Assembly (NCBI RefSeq): GCF_038051995.1
Contig: NZ_CP150290.1
Location: 187,001 to 251,000, forward strand
DNA from: Paenibacillus sp. FSL H8-0537
GTDB lineage: Bacteria; Bacillota; Bacilli; Paenibacillales; Paenibacillaceae
DNA: 64,000 nucleotides
Direction of reading: 5' to 3'
Positions 17,159 through 25,467 of this stretch are shown one piece after another (the stretch's first letter is position 1; each line of letters starts with the position of its first letter). The notes beneath the pieces were generated by a model that was not told the origin of the DNA, ran no database searches, and saw only the letters and a program-made list of their open reading frames with translations. The position numbers were made by a program, and so were the translations under genes.

Positions 17159-18181
17159 ATGAAGGATCTATTTAGCACGTATGAGTTTAAAGGAATGTCC
17201 TTGAAAAATCGTATTGTGATGCCTCCAATGTGTCAGTATTCGGTTGATAAAAAGGATGGGGCAGCTACCGATTGGCATTATCTGCACTATGTAAGTCGAG
17301 CTGTTGGCGGAGCAGGCTTTATTATGATTGAAATGACCGATGTAGAACCGGACGGACGCATTTCAGACTTTGATTTGGGCTTGTGGTCGGATGAGCAAAT
17401 ACCGGCTTTGAAAAGAATTGTAGATGCCTGCCATAGCTATGGTGCAAAAGTGGGTATTCAGATCGCTCATGCCGGACGGAAAGCGGAAGATGCTGAAGTG
17501 CCAGTTGCTCCATCCGCTATTCCATTTGATGAGAATTCAAAAAAACCGAGAGCTCTTTCAACACAGGAAGTCAAAGAAATGGTAGAAAAATTTCGAGGTG
17601 CAGTACAACGTGCTGTAAAAGCTGGCATGGATGCCATTGAGCTTCATGGGGCCCACGGCTATTTAATCCACCAGTTTCATTCGCCGCTTACAAATAGAAG
17701 AGAAGATGAATATGGGAAGGACCTAACCCAGTTTGGCCGAGAAATTATTCAGGCTGCTAAGGCCGAGATGCCGGAGGACATGCCGTTAATTATGCGCATA
17801 TCTGCTAAAGAGTATGTAGAAGGCGGATACGGAATGGCTGAAAGCATTGCATTTGCCAAGGAATATCAAGCGGCGGGAGTAGATATGTTTGACATCTCCT
17901 CGGGTGGAGAAGGACCTATTACTGCTTGGGGCAGACCGGGTACTCATGCTGCTTATCAAGTGCCATTGGCAAGAGAAATCAGACAGGCGCTGGATGTTCC
18001 AGTTATTGCAGTAGGCAGACTGGAGGATCCTGTTCTAGCTAATGCTGTGATCGGGAATGAAGATGCAGATCTAGTAGCTGTAGGCAGGGGAATGCTCAGA
18101 AATCCTTATTGGGCTCTGGAAGCTGCAGCTATGCTGAAAAAAGAAACAACCGTACCAACGCAATATACAACAGGCTTCTAA
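17159..18181 (+). CDS. namA: NADPH dehydrogenase, old yellow enzyme (YqjM/NamA type)
   Basis: A 340-residue FMN-dependent TIM-barrel ene-reductase. The YqjM-type active site is visible: the Cys/Tyr pair in MPPMCQYS near residues 24-27 and HGAHGYLIHQFHSP for substrate binding, with RPGT...YQVPLA and VGRGMLRNPYW for FMN phosphate and the dimer arginine. These enzymes reduce activated C=C bonds and nitro compounds and respond to electrophile stress. ATG 17159 has AAAGGAG eight bases upstream. Expressed from the promoter at 17052, probably under the adjacent MarR regulator. Confidence 0.92.
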   Translation: MKDLFSTYEFKGMSLKNRIVMPPMCQYSVDKKDGAATDWHYLHYVSRAVGGAGFIMIEMTDVEPDGRISDFDLGLWSDEQIPALKRIVDACHSYGAKVGIQIAHAGRKAEDAEVPVAPSAIPFDENSKKPRALSTQEVKEMVEKFRGAVQRAVKAGMDAIELHGAHGYLIHQFHSPLTNRREDEYGKDLTQFGREIIQAAKAEMPEDMPLIMRISAKEYVEGGYGMAESIAFAKEYQAAGVDMFDISSGGEGPITAWGRPGTHAAYQVPLAREIRQALDVPVIAVGRLEDPVLANAVIGNEDADLVAVGRGMLRNPYWALEAAAMLKKETTVPTQYTTGF

Positions 18182-18196
18182 TCGTATAGCAGCAAG

Positions 18197-18241
18197 AAAA
18201 GCCGTCACTTCCGATGCATTCGCATGGAAGTGACGGCTTTT
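18197..18241 (+). terminator. Terminator after namA
   Basis: A 16-bp perfect stem (AAAAGCCGTCACTTCC at 18197-18212 with 18226-18241) and an inner ATGC/GCAT hairpin. Its A and T flanks allow function on both strands. Confidence 0.9.
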
Positions 18242-18247
18242 CTGTTA

Positions 18248-18446
18248 AAATATAGGCTGATTATAAGTTTTACCCTCATAATCAGCCTATATTTCATCGC
18301 GAAACGGCAGCTTTGCTGCCAGAGGACGGCTATCGCCGTTTACGCTTGAAATATAGGAAAGGATATGATTTTTCCATCCTTTCTCTATATTTCTCTGAAT
18401 GAAACGCGCTGCGCCGCCAAAGGACAGCGACAGCCGTTTCACCTTG
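18248..18446 (+). repeat. Dispersed structured repeat, tandem copies R2 and R3
   Basis: Two copies in direct tandem, about 101 bases apart. R2: a perfect 17-bp hairpin (18248-18264 / 18278-18294), then core 18297-18347 containing GGCAGC-TTT-GCTGCC and ACGGC-TATC-GCCGT inside an outer GCGAAACGG...CCGTTTACGC pairing. R3: hairpin 18349-18392 with one bulge, then core 18399-18446. They fill the space between namA and motB, which converge here. Confidence 0.8.
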
Positions 18447-18455
18447 CCAACTCGG

Positions 18456-19295
18456 TTATTCTTTCGGTTTGACCTTGAGCTCCTGCGCTTTCTCCAAATC
18501 TACATAGTTGCGGATAATGGATACTTCAACGCGGCGATTTTTCGCTCGGCCTTCCTCGGTGTCGTTGCTGGCAAGCGGGCGATTTTCTCCGTAGCCGCTT
18601 GCGGTAAATCTGGTCGGTGAGAGCTGTTTATTTTCAAGCAAAATGTCCATAAAACGTACAGCACGGGAGGTGCTTAAATCCCAGTTCGATCTGAAGAGAT
18701 AGGTGTTAATCGGTTTGTTGTCCGTGTGTCCCGATACGATAATTTCGTAGTCCGGATACTGCTGGAGCATCGTGGCGATGGATGTGGCCAGCTCGCGTGA
18801 GTCTTCCTTCACTTCGGAGCTGCCGGATGCGAACAGCGCCTCATCGCTAATGGTAATCATGAGCTGAGACTGATTGAGCTTCGTCTCCAGGTCGGAGGTG
18901 AGACCATTTTTCTTAATATAGTCATCAATTTGCTTCTTAAGCTTCTCCAGATCCTCTTGCTCCTGCTTGATCAGCTCTTCACGGCGTTTTTGCGCATCGT
19001 CCTTCTCTTCATCACCGGCAGCCGGCTTTTGCGTTGAATCGCTAGGCGACGGTTTCTGCGTCTCTCTTTGATCTCCCGTAGTGATCGCTGCCGGATCAGT
19101 AAGCAAGCCGGTACCGCCAGTAAAGGCGATATTGAAGGCATTGCTCATTTCCTGGAATTTTTTTACGTCGACCGAGTTCATTGAATACAATACGATAAAC
19201 AGTGCCAGCAGCAGAGTGAGCAAGTCGGCATAAGGAATGAGCCAGGATTCGTCAACATGCTCCTCATGTTCTTCGTGCCTATGCTTTTTGCTCAA
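18456..19295 (-). CDS. motB: Flagellar motor stator protein MotB
   Basis: A 279-residue stator subunit. A short His/Glu-rich N-terminal tail is followed by one membrane helix with the proton-binding D24 (PYADLLTLLLALFIVLYSMN), a long charged linker (about 75-140) and an OmpA-like peptidoglycan-binding domain (GHTDNKPI...SGYGENRPLASN...NRRVEVSII). It forms the A4B2-type stator with MotA. Start is TTG at 19295, with GGAGG nine bases upstream inside motA; the genes overlap by 17 bases, so translation is coupled. The linker Ser/Pro segment is longer than in B. subtilis. Confidence 0.93.
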   Translation of the reverse strand: MSKKHRHEEHEEHVDESWLIPYADLLTLLLALFIVLYSMNSVDVKKFQEMSNAFNIAFTGGTGLLTDPAAITTGDQRETQKPSPSDSTQKPAAGDEEKDDAQKRREELIKQEQEDLEKLKKQIDDYIKKNGLTSDLETKLNQSQLMITISDEALFASGSSEVKEDSRELATSIATMLQQYPDYEIIVSGHTDNKPINTYLFRSNWDLSTSRAVRFMDILLENKQLSPTRFTASGYGENRPLASNDTEEGRAKNRRVEVSIIRNYVDLEKAQELKVKPKE

Positions 19296-20079
19296 CGGCC
19301 CCTTCCTCCTTCTCCCTCATCTTCTCACGCTCGGTCGGAGTTAGGAATACCGACAGCTTTTGGTTGATTGCAATGGTGGATACGCCGGATTGGATAGAGA
19401 GCAAGCCTTCTACCATCATCAGACGGATTTGAACTTCAGCCTTCGACAGTCGTTTCAGCTTGTTGGCAAATGGATGCCATAATACATAACCTGTGAAAAT
19501 ACCAAGCAGCGTTGCGATAAAAGCACCAGCGATGGCGTGGGACAGCTTCTCAATGTCACTCATATCTGACAAGGCGGCAATCAGACCAACAACGGCACCG
19601 AGTACGCCGAGTGTAGGCGCATATGTACCCGCTTGGGTGAAAATAAGAGCGCCGACTTTATGGCGGTCTTCCGTAGCGGCAATATCCTCAAGCAGAACGT
19701 CGCGAACGAATTCCTGATCGTTGCCGTCAATAATCATCCGCATGCCGTTACGCAGGAAGTTATCTTCGATTTCATCTACTTTAGCTTCAAGAGCGAGCAG
19801 GCCTTCGCGGCGTGTAATGCCGGCCCATTCCATAAATTGAGTAATAAGTTTTTCACGTGAGGTCAAGTTCTGTGTGCCAAATACCATTTTAAACAGCTTG
19901 CCGGTTTTTTGCAGCTCTGACATGGGGAAAGCGATCATGACGGCTGCGACAGTACCCAAGATGATAATCATGTAGGCAGCAGGATTCAAGAGACTGGAAA
20001 TCGGAGCTCCCTTAACCACCATCCCGCCAAAGATACCTATAATAGCTAGAATAATACCGATAATAGTTGAATTTTTCAT
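19279..20079 (-). CDS. motA: Flagellar motor stator protein MotA
   Basis: A 266-residue, four-helix stator protein with helices near residues 3-23, 32-50, 148-168 and 178-198 and the large cytoplasmic loop carrying charged residues that contact FliG. The PTLGVLGAVVGLIAAL segment in the third helix holds the conserved proline and glycines of the ion path. ATG 20079 has GGGGTG upstream; a longer frame to 20142 has no support. First gene of motAB; the divergent neighbour starts at 20243. Confidence 0.93.
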   Translation of the reverse strand: MKNSTIIGIILAIIGIFGGMVVKGAPISSLLNPAAYMIIILGTVAAVMIAFPMSELQKTGKLFKMVFGTQNLTSREKLITQFMEWAGITRREGLLALEAKVDEIEDNFLRNGMRMIIDGNDQEFVRDVLLEDIAATEDRHKVGALIFTQAGTYAPTLGVLGAVVGLIAALSDMSDIEKLSHAIAGAFIATLLGIFTGYVLWHPFANKLKRLSKAEVQIRLMMVEGLLSIQSGVSTIAINQKLSVFLTPTEREKMREKEEGAVEQKA

Positions 20080-20242
20080 TATGCACCCCGTCCAATACAA
20101 TTTCGAAAGTTCTCTATCTTTATTATCGACAGAAGGGGGCAAGGAGATTAGACCTGAAAAGGATTTAAACAGAAAGGCATTAAAAATTGTGAAAATGAGG
20201 TAAAATGAATCATATAAATCAGTGAAAAGGTGGAACCTTATT

Positions 20243-20536
20243 ATGGGCGTAAAGCATGCAAGGGAATATGCGGATATATTGAAGGAACTTACAACGGCAG
20301 TCAGCGCGATTGAGGACAGCTACTCCTTTTTTGAAATGGAGAAGGAGGAGTGGGAGGTGCTAGGGGAAGACGAAAAGCACGAGGTGATGGAGGCGTTGGC
20401 CGACGATGTGTTTTTCGGGCTGGGCGAGCAAGAGATGATCGAGGTGGGCGCAGGCAAAGTTTCCTACCACGCGAAGCATCATGTCATTGAGGTCGCGCAG
20501 GGCGATAATGTCACGCATATGGTACGGTTGATTTAG
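20243..20536 (+). CDS. Small conserved-looking protein of unknown function
   Basis: A 97-residue acidic protein I do not recognise. It is mostly helical at the N-terminus (VKHAREYADILKELTTAVSAIEDSY) with many Glu, then a beta-rich tail (IEVGAGKVSYHAKHHVIEVA). No signal peptide or membrane segment. ATG 20243 has AAAGGTGG nine bases upstream, a good site, and codon use matches its neighbours. It is divergent from motAB and precedes the EAL gene by 160 bases with an independent promoter. No function can be assigned. Confidence 0.7.
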   Translation: MGVKHAREYADILKELTTAVSAIEDSYSFFEMEKEEWEVLGEDEKHEVMEALADDVFFGLGEQEMIEVGAGKVSYHAKHHVIEVAQGDNVTHMVRLI

Positions 20537-20609
20537 AGCATAAGGCCAGCAAGACATTTGGGGCCAGGTCTTATGGGGAAAAATCGGACTTTGCGAACGC
20601 TGTCGCTTC

Positions 20610-20638
20610 TTTACAACGAATGTCGATTCCGCTACAAT
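20610..20638 (+). promoter_or_regulatory. SigA promoter for the EAL-domain gene
   Basis: TTTACA (20610-20615) and TACAAT (20633-20638) are separated by exactly 17 bases, about 60 bases before the ATG at 20699. Confidence 0.65.
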
Positions 20639-20698
20639 AGGGTCTAACTTTAACAATGGAAGAATATATGACATCGTTTTTATGTAGAGGAGCACGCG

Positions 20699-21982
20699 AT
20701 GAAGGACCGACAACCGATGCGAAAGATACCGGAATCGCTGGGCCTTAAGGGTGAGCGGCTGGCTGCCTTCTATCAGCCTATCTTGGCGATGGACACCAGA
20801 ACCATAATGGGATATGAGGTGCTGGGCAGGGCTTGTGCAGGCGAGCGCGTACGCAGCTTGGGTCCGTTTTTTGGAGACGCCGCCATTTCGGTAGAGGATC
20901 ATATTGTGGTCGATCGGATTTTGCGAGAGCAGGCGATGCGCAAGCTGGGTGCAGAAAATAAAGAGTCGCTGCTGTTTATTAATTTAAAGCCGAACTGGAT
21001 TCATCGCTATCGGCAATCTGGCGAGCTGTTTACGCTGCAGTTGATTGATAAATACGGGATTGATCCACGCCGCATCGTCATCGAGATTACCGAGGAAAGC
21101 TTTAATGGCCCGATGGATGAGCTGCGCTCCATTGTAGATCTGTACCGTTCGAGAGGCTGCCTCATTGCGATTGATGATGTGGGGAGCGGATTCAGCAGTA
21201 CAGATCGTATTGCCCATATCCAGCCTAATATACTGAAGATCGACATTCATATGATCAAAAAGAGCGCGACGCACAATGGTTATCTAGGCGCCCTTCGCTC
21301 CTTCTCCGCGCTAGCCGAGCAGATCGGAGCGTCACTGCTGGCTGAAGGTGTAGAGACGCGTCAGGATTTGGTGCGTGCGATTGAAGCGGGAGCCCGCTAT
21401 GTGCAGGGCTTCTTCTTCTCCAAGGCGGAGCCGGAATTTCAGCGGGCGGATCGTTTCGCCGGAGCGCTTGAAGCCGAGCTTGCGGAATATGTCCAGCAGC
21501 GCTTGCGCTCCGAGACGACTTGGCAGAAGGAAGCGGCACAGCTTGCGGCCCTCATCGATAAGGATTGTATTTTCGGGCAAGAGAGCGATTTAGGCAAACC
21601 AGGGGAAGTCAATGGATGGATCACCGGTTTGCTGGAGCAGCTGCCGCCGGGCTGCGTTCGTATTTATTTGTGCCGGGAGGATGGCATTCAGCTATCTGCG
21701 AACTATTGCAGGGTGGGGGCTGGCGAGTGGGAGCGGCAGGATGAATATTACGGGGCGAACTGGAGCTGGCGTCCTTACTTCATTCCTACCATTGCGCAGC
21801 TGAGCGAGACTCAGCGTACCCTTGTGTCGCGTGCCTACGTCGATCTGGATACATGCGAATGGATTCGGACTGTATCCATTCTTGCTGGTCCCGGACTTAT
21901 TTTATTTGCAGATATGAAGGATTATGAACAGCAGACGGACCGGCAACGAGAGGACGCTGCTTGCAGAACCACGACAGGATGA
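20699..21982 (+). CDS. EAL-domain protein with YkuI-type C-terminal domain (c-di-GMP phosphodiesterase family)
   Basis: A 427-residue cytoplasmic protein. The EAL domain (about 18-255) retains most catalytic residues: E40 (here E-V-L rather than E-A-L), N95, E129, D159-D160, K180, E216 and Q236. Loop 6 reads DDVGSG instead of DDFGTG. The C-terminal region (about 290-415) resembles the YkuI_C PAS-like domain, as in B. subtilis YkuI, which binds c-di-GMP but has little reported hydrolysis. It may be an active phosphodiesterase or a c-di-GMP sensor; its position next to motAB suits motility control. GAGGAG lies upstream of the ATG. Confidence 0.87.
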   Translation: MKDRQPMRKIPESLGLKGERLAAFYQPILAMDTRTIMGYEVLGRACAGERVRSLGPFFGDAAISVEDHIVVDRILREQAMRKLGAENKESLLFINLKPNWIHRYRQSGELFTLQLIDKYGIDPRRIVIEITEESFNGPMDELRSIVDLYRSRGCLIAIDDVGSGFSSTDRIAHIQPNILKIDIHMIKKSATHNGYLGALRSFSALAEQIGASLLAEGVETRQDLVRAIEAGARYVQGFFFSKAEPEFQRADRFAGALEAELAEYVQQRLRSETTWQKEAAQLAALIDKDCIFGQESDLGKPGEVNGWITGLLEQLPPGCVRIYLCREDGIQLSANYCRVGAGEWERQDEYYGANWSWRPYFIPTIAQLSETQRTLVSRAYVDLDTCEWIRTVSILAGPGLILFADMKDYEQQTDRQREDAACRTTTG

Positions 21983-22005
21983 AAAATCCGGAGTCGTGGT
22001 TCTTT
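21966..22005 (+). terminator. Terminator overlapping the 3' end of the EAL gene
   Basis: GAACCACGAC (21966-21975, inside the coding end) pairs with GTCGTGGTTC (21993-22002), followed by TTTTGTT. Confidence 0.85.
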
Positions 22006-22009
22006 TGTT

Positions 22010-22109
22010 AATATATAGGAAAGGATATGATGGCTTCATCCCTTCTCTATATTTCTTCGCGAAACGATAGCTTTGCCGCCAAAGGACGGCTTCAGCCGTT
22101 TACGCTTGA
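22010..22109 (+). repeat. Dispersed structured repeat, copy R4
   Basis: An AT-rich hairpin (about 22010-22053) is followed by core 22056-22109 (CGCGAAACG...CAAAGGACGGC...GCCGTTTACGCTTG). Its hairpin sequence is closest to R3. It lies between the EAL terminator and the MocR gene, 40 bases before the MocR start, so it occupies the expected promoter region. Confidence 0.78.
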
Positions 22110-22148
22110 CTGGGAGCATATGCCATGATAAAGGTGGGGCGATGAGAA

Positions 22149-23612
22149 ATGTATCATGATTTCAAGCTCATAGAAGGACGTCCAGTATCGATTCAAGTGA
22201 AAGATTATATGAAGCGTTTAATGATAAAAGGCGCGCTGCAGCCGCATCAGAAGCTGCCGTCGACACGTGAGCTGGGCATATTGCTCGGTGTAAGCCGCAA
22301 TACGGTCATCGCCGCTTATGCGGAGCTGGCCGATGAGGGCCGTGTATATGCCCTGCAAGGCAAAGGTAATTATGTGTCAGAGGATTCGGCGGGAAGCGTC
22401 GCCCCGCCATCCTTGTCCTGGAAATTGCCGTGGAAGGAGCGGCTAAGCAAGCAGGCTTTGCTTGCAGAGGAGCTGGATCTCATGAAGCGCGGCATTCGCG
22501 CAGGCAAGAGTACGATTTCTTTTACGAGCATTGCCCCGGATCAGAAGCTGTTTGATCTGGATCATGTGAAGCAGGCGTTTCTGGGCCGTATGTCAGTGGA
22601 GGGCCATGTGCTGCTGAACTACGGCTATGCCAAAGGCTATAAGCCGCTGATAGAGTATCTGATGACATATATGGAGAACAAGGGCGTGGATGTGCAAGGC
22701 AAGGATATGCTCATTACGGCCGGCTTTACGGAAGGATTTGACCTTGTGCTGGCAGCGCTCCGGCCCAAGCACGGCGCAGTTATCTGCGAAAATCCGACCC
22801 ATCATACCGCGATTAAAAATCTCAAGCTGCACGGCTTTGACATTAAAGGCGTTACGATGGAGCCAGATGGCATTCATTTGGGAGAGCTTGAACGGGCTTT
22901 GGAGGAGCGGGCGTTCGACTGTGCTTATTTCGTACCCTCCTACCATAATCCGACAGGCATTGTGATGTCGATGGAGAAACGGCTGGCGCTGATGCAGCTC
23001 ATGAGCCGTTATAAAATTCCCGTCATTGAAGACGGATTTAATGAGGAGCTGCGCTACTCCGGAGCGCATGTGCCGCCGCTCATCGCTTCGGCGGGCAGCG
23101 GCAACAGCGTTATTTATATTGGAAGCTTCTCGAAGGTGCTGTTTCCCGGCCTGCGGGTCGGGTGGGTGCTTGCGGACCGCGAGCTGATTGATTATTTGGA
23201 GAGCATGAAGCGGGCCCGCAGCATTCATACGTCGACACTTGACCAATCGCTGCTCTATCAATATTTGCATAATGGCAATCTGCATAAATATTTGAAGCGT
23301 GCGCGGTCGGAATACAAGCGGAAATACGAGCTGACGCTGCAAACTTGCAAAGCTTTTGTTCCCTATCAGACGCTGTCGGGGGATGGCGGGCTGCATTTGT
23401 TTGTGACATTTCCGGAAGCCTGCAGCGTGCGTGAGCTTCTGGAGGCGTGCGCGCAGCAAGGCGTTATTTTTACCTTAGGCCATCCTTTCTTTACGGATGG
23501 ACGGGGCAGCAATACGCTGCGACTAGGGTTTTCCCGCGTGGCGGATGAGGATATTGTGCGCGGTATTCGGATTATTGGCGATACGGCAAAGCAGCTGTGG
23601 GGCCTTGCATAA
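22149..23612 (+). CDS. MocR/GabR-type regulator (GntR winged helix fused to aminotransferase domain)
   Basis: A 487-residue chimeric regulator. Residues 10-75 form a GntR-type winged helix (PSTRELGILLGVSRNTVIAAY), then a fold-type I aminotransferase-like domain with PSYHNPTG and the PLP lysine K329 in GSFSKVLFPGLRVGW. MocR proteins use PLP or a PLP-amine adduct as effector and often control adjacent aminotransferase or PLP-synthesis genes. Here the next gene, 61 bases on, is an aminotransferase, probably the target. AAAGGTGGGG lies nine bases before the ATG. Confidence 0.88.
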   Translation: MYHDFKLIEGRPVSIQVKDYMKRLMIKGALQPHQKLPSTRELGILLGVSRNTVIAAYAELADEGRVYALQGKGNYVSEDSAGSVAPPSLSWKLPWKERLSKQALLAEELDLMKRGIRAGKSTISFTSIAPDQKLFDLDHVKQAFLGRMSVEGHVLLNYGYAKGYKPLIEYLMTYMENKGVDVQGKDMLITAGFTEGFDLVLAALRPKHGAVICENPTHHTAIKNLKLHGFDIKGVTMEPDGIHLGELERALEERAFDCAYFVPSYHNPTGIVMSMEKRLALMQLMSRYKIPVIEDGFNEELRYSGAHVPPLIASAGSGNSVIYIGSFSKVLFPGLRVGWVLADRELIDYLESMKRARSIHTSTLDQSLLYQYLHNGNLHKYLKRARSEYKRKYELTLQTCKAFVPYQTLSGDGGLHLFVTFPEACSVRELLEACAQQGVIFTLGHPFFTDGRGSNTLRLGFSRVADEDIVRGIRIIGDTAKQLWGLA

Positions 23613-23673
23613 GAAGGAAGAGTTAGAGCGAAGCTGATACATTTTATTATTTTGAAAAGGGGATGCAGGCATT

Positions 23674-24885
23674 ATGGTGCAGTATAACGTTTCACCGCTT
23701 GTAAAGAGCTTGCCCGCTTCGGGCATTCGCAAGTTTTTCGATATGGCCGGGCAGGATGAAAATATGATTTCGCTGGGCGTAGGCGAACCGGATTTTGCAA
23801 CACCGGAGCGTGTGCGCGCCGCGTGCATACGAGCGCTGGAAAGCGGTCAGACGATGTACACGCCAAATGCCGGTCTAATGGAGCTGCGCGAGGAAATCAC
23901 CGCATATTTGGAGAGCAGCTTTCGATTGAATTACGAGCCGAAGGACGAGATTTTGGTGACGGTGGGCAGCAGCGAGGCGCTTGATCTGGCCATGCGCACA
24001 CTGATTTGTCCGGGCGACGAGGTGCTGATTCCGGTTCCCAGCTATATTGCTTATTCGCCCATTGTAGCGCTGCAAGGTGGCAGTATCGTAAACGTTGAGA
24101 CGCATGAGCATGAGCAATTTAAGCTAACGGCACAATCGCTGCGGGCAAAAATTACCCCGCGCTCCAAAGTGCTGCTGATTAACTATCCGAACAACCCGAC
24201 GGGGGCGGTCATGTCCTACGAGGATTGGCTCCCCATTGCTGAGCTTGTGAAGGCGTATAATCTGATCGTCGTTTCCGATGAGGTTTATGCGGAGCTGACT
24301 TATGAGAGCCAGCATGTAAGCATCGCATCGCTGCCTGGCATGCAGGAGCGGACGATCGTCATCAGCGGCTTCTCTAAAGCTTTTGCCATGACAGGCTGGC
24401 GCATTGGCTATGCCTGCGGCCCTGTAGAAATTATTTCGCAAATGCTGAAAATCCATCAATATACGGCAATGTGCGCACCTATAATGGGACAGATTGCTGC
24501 TCTGGAATCGCTGCGCAGCGGATTGGCCGACAAGGACCTAATGAAGGAGGCCTATAAGCAGCGCAGGGCGATGTTCGTGGGCGGCTTGCAGAAGCTGGGG
24601 CTTTCCTGCCATATGCCGCAAGGGGCATTTTATGCTTTTCCATCCATTGCCCATACGGGATTGAGCTCGGAGCAGTTTGCCTTTCGGCTCATGCAGGAAG
24701 CAGGCGTTGCTGTCGTGCCAGGGCATGTATTTGGCCCGGGCGGTGAAGGACGCATTCGCTGCTCCTATTCGGTATCGCCAGCGAAGCTGTCTGAAGCTTT
24801 GGAGCGAATAGGCTGTTATATGAGCCAGGTGGGGCAGGATGAATCCTTGCAGCAGATGCAGCAGTTGGAGCGGATTGGCGGTTGA
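23674..24885 (+). CDS. Class I/II aminotransferase, PatA-like
   Basis: A 403-residue PLP-dependent aminotransferase of the AspC/PatA group. Visible motifs: GVGEPDFATP (substrate arm), NYPNNPTGA, SDEVYAELTY with the pyridine-contacting Asp, the PLP lysine K235 (SGFSKAFAMTGWRIGY) and the C-terminal Arg region GRIRCSYS. It starts like B. subtilis PatA (SGIRKFFDMAGQ). The amino donor cannot be fixed from sequence. Cotranscribed with the MocR regulator; an AAAAGGGG site precedes the ATG. Confidence 0.88.
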   Translation: MVQYNVSPLVKSLPASGIRKFFDMAGQDENMISLGVGEPDFATPERVRAACIRALESGQTMYTPNAGLMELREEITAYLESSFRLNYEPKDEILVTVGSSEALDLAMRTLICPGDEVLIPVPSYIAYSPIVALQGGSIVNVETHEHEQFKLTAQSLRAKITPRSKVLLINYPNNPTGAVMSYEDWLPIAELVKAYNLIVVSDEVYAELTYESQHVSIASLPGMQERTIVISGFSKAFAMTGWRIGYACGPVEIISQMLKIHQYTAMCAPIMGQIAALESLRSGLADKDLMKEAYKQRRAMFVGGLQKLGLSCHMPQGAFYAFPSIAHTGLSSEQFAFRLMQEAGVAVVPGHVFGPGGEGRIRCSYSVSPAKLSEALERIGCYMSQVGQDESLQQMQQLERIGG

Positions 24886-24937
24886 AGGGAGCGGTGAGGA
24901 AGGGGTTAGGAAAGAAAGAAGAGGGGTAAAAGAGGCG

Positions 24938-25465
24938 CTAAGCTTCTTCCCCTCCTCCGTAGACCATGCAATGGAATTCCGCCGCGCCTTGCGGTGTTGG
25001 GCGGATATACGTATCGGTAATGCGGAAGCCTGCCTTCTTGTACACGCGAATAGCGCGTGCATTCCAGGTCAGCACCTCTAAATCCAGCTCGCTGTGTGGA
25101 GCACGTCGGCGAGCTTCCTCTATCAGCAGTTCAACAAAGTCGGTGCCCGAGCCCCTGCTGCAAAGCTGTGGATGCAGGCCGAGGCCAAGCCGCAGCACTT
25201 CATCCCCCAGCGGGAAAAACTGTGCAAAACCAACGAGCTCCCCATGGTCATCTAAAATAGCGGCGTATTGCTTCTGGCGAAGCTCGGGATCACCGAACTC
25301 CATTTCTGCTTTCTCCATAGCCTCCCATGCGGGCCATTGGTAGATGCCGTAAGGCGGTTCGTACCGCCAATCGCACAGCTGGCGGGCATGGGAGGCGTCC
25401 ATTGCGGCAATCTTCCACCCGAATGGCGGCTGGGCGCCGTCAGGAGCAGCACTCGCATTTGTCAT
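24938..25465 (-). CDS. GNAT-family N-acetyltransferase
   Basis: A 175-residue acetyltransferase of the GNAT fold. The acetyl-CoA binding stretch is seen as LRLGLGLHPQLCSRGSGTDFV (motif A, with R/Q-x-x-G-x-G/A) and the motif-B helix NARAIRVYKKAGF near the C-terminus. The acceptor substrate is unknown. Its start lies two bases beyond the photolyase stop, so the two are an operon; the function need not be related. The tail converges on the aminotransferase gene. Confidence 0.85.
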   Translation of the reverse strand: MTNASAAPDGAQPPFGWKIAAMDASHARQLCDWRYEPPYGIYQWPAWEAMEKAEMEFGDPELRQKQYAAILDDHGELVGFAQFFPLGDEVLRLGLGLHPQLCSRGSGTDFVELLIEEARRRAPHSELDLEVLTWNARAIRVYKKAGFRITDTYIRPTPQGAAEFHCMVYGGGEEA

Positions 25466-25467
25466 GA